Positions 56,561 through 64,000 of a stretch of 64,000 bases of DNA are shown here, piece after piece; the first letter of the stretch is position 1, and the number at the start of each line of letters is the position of its first letter. A model generated the notes under the pieces. That model was not told the DNA's origin. It ran no database searches and was given only the letters and a program-made list of their open reading frames with translations. A program made the translations under genes and the position numbers. The stretch covers positions 131,459,999 through 131,523,998 of the forward strand of contig CM066991.1 in assembly GCA_033977485.1 (NCBI GenBank). Reading direction: 5' to 3'. Source of the stretch: Hydrangea macrophylla (taxonomy: Eukaryota > Streptophyta > Magnoliopsida > Cornales > Hydrangeaceae).

Positions 56561-56882
56561 GGGGTGTTGCTTAAGTTTTTGTCACTGTTGTGCAAAATCT
56601 TACTGGTATTTGTGTCAAAGTAGCAAGGTATAGACGTAATACTACAACATTTTTCTAACTGGACTAAAACCATAATATTTATCTTAATTTGGTTTAATTG
56701 CTAATTGCCCCTTTTTTTTAAAGTGAAGATTCTAAAATTTTTAAGATAAGGGCTTATTTAATAAGATCTAGGACAAAGAGGATGATCCAGGAATTAATGG
56801 TAGAAGAACACGTCTTAAAATTGTTGGAACACGTAAATGAAATTGGAACAAAATTACCTGATCAATAGCATCTTTAACAAAT

Positions 56883-57490
56883 CATGGGCCGAGTCGCGGT
56901 TCTCGCTTTCTTTAAGACGTTTCGTGGCTCTGCCCAAAGTATGCAAGCAGTTCATACATGCCACGCCGTCCCTAGGATAAAGCAGCCCAGAATCTCCTAT
57001 GTCTCTGATTTTTCTTTGCACCAAGAAAAAACTGGTATATTAGACACCCTTCGGATTTGTTGCTCGGTAATCACAAACTTGGAAAACTTTTTCTATTCTT
57101 GGAAAACAAAAACTCATAGATATTTCTTTCTCAAATTTTAAAAACTCACTAAGTAATGAAGAGATTTTCAGTTTTTGGAACAATCTCAATGGGAGGGTAC
57201 TGTCTTTTTTTTTTTCTTTCAATAACTTATGGCTGATAAGCCAATATATAGACGAAAACATCCATTGCCAAAAGCTCCAATTGTAATGCCCTGACACCTT
57301 AATAGCATTATAAATATGAATCAAAGAGGGGGCTTTATAAGCCATTAACGACTGGAAGTTATATCTTATATATCACACATTTTTAACACATGTTAGATAA
57401 AGTTATACACATGAATAATTGGAAGACAAAGTGAGTCTTTTACTTTTAATTTCCTTCTTTTGTAACTCACATACATTATTAAAATACTCT
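56883..57490 (+). repeat. Dispersed ~600-bp repeat, copy 2
   Basis: Homologous to 43523-44160. The plus-strand frame 56884-57141 (85 codons, MGRVAVLAFFKTFRGSAQSM, then FSLHQEKTGILDTLRICCSV) is open here but stopped in copy 1. It is followed after ~155 bp by a Helitron-type 3' end at 57648, so it may be the cargo of a Helitron. Confidence 0.8.
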
Positions 57491-57627
57491 AACAAAAAAT
57501 ACAGCCATTTCTATACAACGAGAACATAGCAACCTATTTTGACAAGATTCTATCTTTTGGTATGCTTATTAATGCTTTGAGGCTGACTGATTACTTTTTT
57601 GAAAAAAATAAAACTAAAAATTCCGTG

Positions 57628-57648
57628 CATAGCACAGGTCAATGCTAG
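57628..57648 (+). mobile_element. Helitron-type 3' terminus
   Basis: A GTGC-ATA-GCAC hairpin followed by AGGTCAATG and CTAG, then T. Same layout as the termini at 12956 and 38577. The 5' end was not located. Confidence 0.5.
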
Positions 57649-57796
57649 TAAGTATATATGTATATATACATGTATATATATAGAGAGAGAGAGAGATTTG
57701 TTGTACTCTGCCATATTCCAGTGGGATCAACTTCAACAAACTGAGAGAAATCGGTTCAAGATGTGAAAGACCATTCATCTGATTATGATATAATTA

Positions 57797-57956
57797 AGAG
57801 TAATGCTTGGGACATACCAAAACACATAACTCAACAAATGTGTCTCTCTCTTCTGTGTCACTGTGGGGTCCAGTGACATCATAGGAGAGATATAGACATA
57901 TTTATTGGGTTATGTCCAAAAAAGTTGTGTGTTTGGGTATGTCCAAGTATTACTCT
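57797..57956. mobile_element. MITE with ~8-bp target duplication ATAATTA(A)
   Basis: Terminal inverted repeats AGAGTAATGCTTGGGACATACC and the complement of GGTATGTCCAAGTATTACTCT, about 160 bp in total. ATAATTA lies on both sides (57790 and 57957), extendable to 8 bp by a shared A. It has no ORF; hAT-like by duplication length. Confidence 0.8.
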
Positions 57957-57964
57957 ATAATTAA

Positions 57965-59929
57965 TTTTGTCTCCTTTTGTGTTATATAAAATTTCCCTTT
58001 CCTCTTGTATCTAAAGTGGTCATATGAGAAATACGATCTATGCCTATACATCACACAAAGATTGTACATTTTCTCCAAAAGGCTAAGAGAGAGTCTGAAA
58101 AAAAAAAATACCAATGATGGAGAGAGAGACGCTAAGAGAGAGGTGGGAAAGGATTTTTTCTTTCGTGAAAGAGGAAGATGAATTCGGGATTTTTAATTTA
58201 GGGGTTGATATGCAAAAGATAGTGGGTCACACGAATTTTTTTTTTTCACAAATACCCCTATTGTGGAATTATTGTGGAAGTAGTTGTGAAATCCTTTGTG
58301 TGCGTAGCATTTCTGCTTTTTCAAATGTACTATCATGTAGATGTTATTGAACTCATGTTGAAGTTGAAAGACAATTCAAGCCAAAAGGTGGATGAGTCCT
58401 GAGGCAAGTGGCTATGCAAATGCCCTTTTCTCCTTTGTGGATGGTCACAAGTTCTTTGCATTTCTCCATTTCTTCACTTTGAATTGAATGGTCCCCCTCT
58501 CTCACGATGGAATTATCCCAAAAGAAAAAAAGTTGAAAATTTGGAAAAGTTGAATGATATCACATGACCTTCTTGAGAGAGAGGGAGACCCTACCCCCTA
58601 TGACATTTTTATTCATTTGTGCTTTCGCTATTTCTTGACCTTTTTGGTTTGTTTGACTTGCTTTCGATCACTTTCATTTACTTTTTTTCAAAAAAAAATA
58701 AAAAAATTTATTGTCGCCATGAGAAATTAAATTGCTTCTTTTCAAAATATTTGTTTTTCAAGACATGTGATTTACTAGGAAAAATATTGGTGCACTGAAG
58801 AGAGGGAGTGGAGTATCTAAAATATATTTTAGTAATTAATTAACAAGAGAAGAAGCAAAAGCTATGTCAGTATTGTACGTTATTGACTTTTAGTATTTAT
58901 ACTACAAGGATTATCTATGTGCAAAAAAATAGTAATAGGTAATGATTAATATCTTGATAGAAATATATGTATATATATATATCTATCTTGACGGATATCA
59001 TTACAGCGCTCTTAGCTTAAAATTTTTTACACTATGATTATTCTACCATATATTGAATACAGTATTTTTCAACTTTTTTTACATGTACAACATTAGGATT
59101 GAGACCGTATAATGAAAATAGGTGTACTGGCCTTTAATACAAATTATAGTCTCATATAGTTATATGTATGGAAAAGCAGTACACTTATTAAATATGTTTG
59201 GACATAAGTTCAACTCAATTAAGCACTTGTCACAAATTGTTTGGGATCAACTATATAAATCTTTTAATCATATATTCTACTCTGTCACTGATCATAGCCT
59301 TGAATACATATACATGTTTACCATCTTCAATTGTAATACGCACAATTAGTTAAGGTTAATTTCATTGTACTATTATTTCCTAGATTAATTTGAATTCAAA
59401 CAACAAAATGTAAACAAGTTTGATAATTAATTGATCCAAACCCATGTCTAAATAGATTTTGGTATGATGAGTTGAAACCCTGAAGAAAGATGATTCATCG
59501 CGAATCTCCTATCAATAGTTCAGTATTGGGTCGTCTGTAGTTTGTACCACTATTTTGATTGGAAAAAAAAGGAGAAAAGAAAATAAAAGAAAAAAAGAGG
59601 GTAGGAAATAGAACATTAGAATAATGGGCAACCCAATCCCCATGTTGTTAGCGCGATTTTAGTTTGCCACTGTAATTTGTATCACTAATATTCCTTATGG
59701 TTCATATAAATGCGCAACCTTTAGTAATTTTATTTAATCTAACTTACACCATAATAGTTAAGGTGGTTTTCATATACACTAATTATTCATGAGTTGTCCC
59801 ATTAAATTTTAACATATTTACTAACGGTTGCACATTAATACATATTATAAAATATATTAGTGACCCATTTAAAATTACAAAGACAAATTCAATAACCACA
59901 CGAGGTGTATGTAATCAACCCTAGAATTA
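57965..59929. other. AT-rich region, no supported gene
   Basis: Several short open frames (for example 58114-58350 and 59122-59349), none with recognisable domains. (AT)n at about 58965-58982. Confidence 0.5.
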
Positions 59930-61207
59930 CTTAAAGAGATTTAGAAGAAGAAAAAAAACAATTGAATAGCAAATTAGCAATATTCCGTTCATAGGAATAA
60001 ATACAAATAAAAATTATTTGCAGAGCTTGAGATTTCGAGATTTCGACGCCGTCTTTTTGCCATTCCTTCGTCGTTCGTCGTCCAATTCGCGAACCGAAGT
60101 TGTATTTGGACTCGTGGAGATGAGACAATCGTTTCTATACCTTTCTTTTACCTTTTAATCATCATTTTTTTTATGGCTCGTTCTAATCGGTGACACACGG
60201 TTGTCAAAAACGTGTATGAACTACTTTGGAGTAGGAATTGAACAAGAATCGTTAAGGATTTTTGCATTTTTTAGCTTATTCGGGTAGAATTCGTTTGGGG
60301 TGAGTTTTCTAACTAAAAGCTTGGATGTGGTTCACATTAAATGCTTCAATTGCTAATTAGAAAGTGATAAATCTAGATTTGGTAGTTGAATTCATGTTAA
60401 AGTTGAGAGTTTCATGTTAATTATGTGAGAAATTATCATGCTATGTGATTATGTGCTTATATGTTAAGTGGTCAATGAATGATAGTTGGTAATGGTTCAT
60501 TATGGTGAAATAAGGGAGGATAAGAGGAAGAATCAGTTATATAAAGCGAAAGTTCAAGAAATAGAAGTGACCGCGCAACCAAGGGAATGGTCTTCCGGTT
60601 TAAGTGAATCATTAACCCATGAATTTTGCGATTACGTATACTTATGTGCTTAAATTGAAGCATTATACATGTGCACGACAAATCAAGTACCTTAGATTAT
60701 TCACTAAGCATAATGCTTAACAAAACCGTTTTCTTTTTCTAGTTGTAGTAAATAACAACCATCGCAGGTTCGGAGCAAGACGTGGGAAGGAGATGACATG
60801 AGCGTGGGGCTTGAAGCAAGACTTGGGACTTGCTTGTTATGTTTATAAACTTGGTTAAGCATGCAACTTGATGTTTGGAGAATTTTCGGAACTTGTGTTG
60901 TAATATTGTAGTTAGTAGTTTGGCGTTCCACGTGGAGAGCTCTATGTTTTTCCTTGAGCTATTAGTTGGTTTATATGGAAGTTGTTGTGTTGGACCTTTC
61001 CGACAAGTTCAGATTGGTGCCGCAAATATGTTGAATGAGTTTTGGTTGTAATCAAGTTGGTTGTAAGGGTTATGGACTTCCTTTTAATGAGTTTTCTATA
61101 TTTAAGCAAACATAGCAACATTTGAGGTTCATTAGGTTGTTTTGGTTCAATTGTAGTTGTAACAAGGTTTAATTCATGATTGGTTAATGTTGGAAACACT
61201 TAGATAT
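59930..61207 (+). repeat. Probable diverged LTR in plus orientation
   Basis: Composition and motif order resemble the Ty3-type LTRs (TTTCGACGCCGTC near 60040, TTTTTCTAGTTG and CATCGCAGGTTCGGAGCAAG near 60760, GTTCCACGTGG near 60930), but the similarity is weak and the ends are not clear. No coding potential recognised. Confidence 0.35.
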
Positions 61208-62003
61208 TATAATGACCCATCCAGCTATGCACGAAAATAGGACACGTGCAATGCCACCAAGGCTCATTCAATTTCATTAAAGTAAAAAAGCAGCGAAAAA
61301 CATAAGTAAAACCATGAAATTCAGAGTGATAAAAAGTTTTGCGCATTTGAAAACACTTAAAGAAACATCCTGTTTGAAAACAGCAATCCAGTCGACTGGA
61401 AATGCAAGATACAGAGAGCCCTAAAACTTAGCAGTCAATCCAGTCGACTGTGTTGGGGGACCCAGTCAACTGTGGTGCCAAATTCTAAGTCAACTGAAAC
61501 AGAAATTCTCAATTTTGAAAATACAATCCAGTCGATTGTGGTCTTTCACCCAGTCAACTGTTTTTTTTTTTTACACATAATGAAAATCATATTTCAACCC
61601 AACCATCCAATCGACTGCGTCAGAGACCCAGTCCACTGTTTTTTAATATGTTAAAGCAGTGGCTGGTTCAAAACAGGCTTCCAATCCACTGCTCCCAAAC
61701 CAGTCAACTATTTTACCTCAGCTGCTAAGCATTCTGCAGATTTCCAACTATGGTTGCCCAAACTCAATTCCAACACATTCACTAATATATTTCAACTATT
61801 TCAAATTACAGAAGTTTTACTATAGGTTACAATACTACAAATCCATTCAAGATTCTAAACTAAACACATGGTTTCAACTCGTCAAAAATCTTCATTACAA
61901 AAAAAAAACATATACAAGAGCGATCCCATCATTCCATCGGCCTCACTCTTCGCGTTTCTTCTTTCCTCTATTCTTATCACATGTAACGGAGTAAAGCTCC
62001 ACT
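61208..62003 (-). repeat. LTR fragment of the Ty3-type family, CAGTCGACTG subfamily
   Basis: On the minus strand this is the last ~800 bp of an LTR related to 20823-22935 (GCCTTGGTGGC...GGGTCAT end). It is cut at 62003 within the motif that reads GGAGCTTTACTCC-like, where a second LTR of the same family begins. It holds ten CAGTCGACTG-type palindromes, most with one or two changes. Confidence 0.8.
61391..61720. repeat. CAGTCGACTG palindrome cluster in the LTR fragment
   Basis: Sites include CAGTCGACTG (61391, 61441), CAGTCAACTG (61463 and about 61551), CAGTCGATTG (about 61529) and CAATCGACTG (about 61608). They come in pairs whose starts are 22, 22 and 21 bp apart, with spacers ending in ACC or CC. 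Confidence 0.88.
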
Positions 62004-62182
62004 TGTCATGACCCATCCCACTACGTGCGGAAATAAGATACGTGACACGCCACCAAGGCTCATACAATTCCGTTAAAGTAAAATAATAGTGGAAACATAA
62101 GTAAAATTTGTTAAAATCAGAGTCAGAAAGAGTTTTGCCGAATTAAAACACTTTCAAAACTAAACCATTTTGAAAACAGCGG

Positions 62183-62460
62183 TCCAATCGACTGTGGTGA
62201 GGACCCAGTCGACTAGAGGTCAATTACAGAGAATGCGAAGGTTCAATAGCCCGGTCCAGTCGACTATGTCGAGGACTCAGTCGATTGGGGCCTCAATTTA
62301 TCAGTCGACTGACACTTGCTCGGTCGACTGAACCCATTCAAGTAGAATACCAAGTTTTCGTGCAGAAACCAGTCGACTGCTTTCTGTCCTCCAGTCGACT
62401 AATGCCCTTGAAAACCAAAAGATATTTCGTTAAGACAAGGGTCTAGTCGACTGTTTTCCC
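62183..62460. repeat. CAGTCGACTG palindrome cluster in the right-end LTR
   Basis: About eleven sites. Perfect CAGTCGACTG occurs at about 62302 and 62371; the others differ at one base (CAATCGACTG, CAGTCGACTA, CAGTCGATTG, CGGTCGACTG, TAGTCGACTG). Paired starts are mostly 21-22 bp apart; one pair is 19. Confidence 0.9.
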
Positions 62461-63497
62461 ACAGATCTGCATATTCTTCAAAATCTCCAAGCTATGATTC
62501 TCCAATCAAATTCCAACATAACCACACCTATATTTCAACATTTCTAACCATAATTACCACAGTCTTTACCAGTGATTACGATACTACAAAATCATGCTAA
62601 GATTCTATTACAACATTTTACAAACTCCCCAAATTCTTATTACAAGTTCTAGGATTGAAACAAAATATAGACAAGTGTGATTCCCCCAACATTCCTCGAC
62701 CTCACTCCTCTCACTTCTTCTTGCATTTCTTATTCTCACCTATAATGGAGTAAGTCTCCACTGCTCAGCTACATGGTGAGTGTACAATTATAAACAAATG
62801 CATATGAGACAATTCATGCTTTAAACATCTAATCACATAGTTTAGTCTCTGGGGAGAGAGATACGCATTCATCCAGTATATCGGCAAGTCTTAAATCTTA
62901 AACCGCGATGTCAATGGCTAGCCAAGAATCATTCAACCATTGCATCCATCTGCTCTGACTGGGTCAGTTCCCAAACGAAGCATTAGTCGTAACTACTATA
63001 ACTCTCAAACACCGAGAGGCGTACCCCGGTACGAAATTATACCAAACTCCCATTTGACCCACATAATCATTTATCATACTCACATAATCATATCACCATG
63101 CTTTTCTATACGTAGTCGTTAAAATTAACGGGCCTAATTTAACACATAAATTTTGCCCGGATCACAGTTTTATACACAATGTCAAAATCATCCAAAATTC
63201 CCTATATTACATAAGTTAAGAATTCATACCTTAAGCTATAACTCTATAACTTCAGGGGAAGTACTAGCAGCCCAATTAATCGTCAGATCTCTGATTTTAA
63301 AGGATTCCTACAAGTATTTACACGTTTTTATCAAATTTCTACAATTAGCTTTTCGGAAATAATTTGCCAAACGAGGCCTGAGAGGTATCAAAATGAAGCT
63401 TTTCCCTCGAGGAGTCCAAATATAAAATCTGGTGAAAAACTGACGACAGAAGTTCGTCGTTCGGCGACGAGAAGAGCGTAGCCATAAATCTCCCTTT

Positions 63498-63500
<3 letters not shown>

Positions 63501-63582
<82 letters not shown>
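63501..63582 (+). repeat. (GT)n microsatellite
   Basis: About 80 bp of GT with a single TATG interruption, inside the right-end LTR. Confidence 0.97.
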
Positions 63583-63584
<2 letters not shown>

Positions 63585-64000
63585 TCAAGATATGTTTGTT
63601 TTGAGATATTTGTGAAAATATCTCATCCACTACTATTTATATGCACGACTTTGGCGAATTACATTTACCTCCCCTCAAGTTCTCAAAACTTCTAATTAAC
63701 CCTTGAAACATCGCATACGTCCATTTTATTATTTCACGAGTGAAACTAAATTTTTTTAAAAGTTTTCATCTAAGTCTCGTTTGGGTCTGTAATTTACGCC
63801 CGAAAACAAAACTCTGTGGAATCTCTAGTTAACTTATCTTTTATGCAACGTATCACTCACGTTCTTACCACAGTATTCAAAATGATCTAACTTGAGATCA
63901 AAACTACCAAAAATTGTACAAAATAGGAATAAATGCTATTCGCAGATACCGAAAAACATCAAATAACATTTAAACCATATAAATGCCATTTATTCATGTT

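Larger units (their letters stand above)
62004..64000 (-). repeat. LTR of the Ty3-type family (CAGTCGACTG subfamily), runs off the window
   Basis: Starts (plus strand) TGTCATGACCCATCCC, the reverse complement of the family's LTR end. It is collinear with the rest of the 20823-22935 LTR in reverse; the last 360 bp match about 20960-21300. The start of this LTR lies just beyond 64000. It has a TATA-like box (minus) at about 63632-63642 and a palindrome cluster at 62183-62460. Whether this is a solo LTR or part of an element cannot be told. Confidence 0.85.

Noticed and set aside
58114..58350. 78-codon frame starting MMERETLRERWERIF
   Set aside because: Short, begins in a GAGA-rich run, no domain and no neighbouring exon signals.
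63388..63695. His-Thr and Cys-Val repeat frames
   Set aside because: Translations of a GT microsatellite inside an LTR.

Overview
This is repeat-dominated nuclear DNA from a flowering plant, probably a eudicot. The signs are Ty1/Copia and Ty3-like LTR retrotransposons primed by initiator tRNA-Met, Helitron ends, hAT and Mutator-type non-autonomous elements, long (CT)n/(AT)n tracts, and exon remnants of two plant genes. There is no intact host gene, and no bacterial, viral or CRISPR content.

Layout. Positions 1-6350 hold a decayed plus-strand Copia element (A). It lost its 5' end to the window edge and carries two younger insertions: a TGTAA...TTACA-ended element with a 5S rRNA-like segment (781-2357) and a hAT-type MITE with a perfect 8-bp target duplication (2712-3043). 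Its 3' LTR abuts a truncated minus-strand Copia of the same lineage (B, 6351-9926), apparently its insertion target. From 9927 to 16348 lie gene remnants on the minus strand: exons 1 and 2 of a SEN1-like helicase, separated by a Helitron (11619-12956), and two exons of an RluA-type pseudouridine synthase lacking the exons between them. A non-autonomous Mutator-like element with a 9-bp target duplication sits at 16847-18614.

The centre is a nested stack. A 17.1-kb Ty3-type element with 2.1-kb LTRs and no recognisable gag-pol (20823-37934, target duplication GATTA) is itself split by a young Copia element (C, 26250-34702, target duplication GGTAT). The two LTRs of C have equal length and look identical, yet its coding region has stops, a frameshift and an RNase H deletion. 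The stack seems to lie inside an older Helitron ending at 38577, with a second Helitron starting at 38580.

From 39154 onward the sequence is mostly solo LTRs with target duplications: 39154-42817 (with a solo LTR of C inside it), 46482-48324, 50637-52778 and 52916-55862. Between them lie a ruined minus-strand Copia (D), a LINE 3' end, a ~600-bp dispersed repeat present twice, more MITEs, and minus-strand LTRs running off the right end.

Most unusual pattern: four LTR groups each carry a cluster of short palindromes of different sequence (TTCGACCGGTCGAA, CAGTCGACTG, CAATCGATTG, and GCGGCA...TGCCGC hairpins). In each, the repeat interval is mostly 20-22 bp, about two turns of the helix. The symmetry and spacing are shared while the bases differ.
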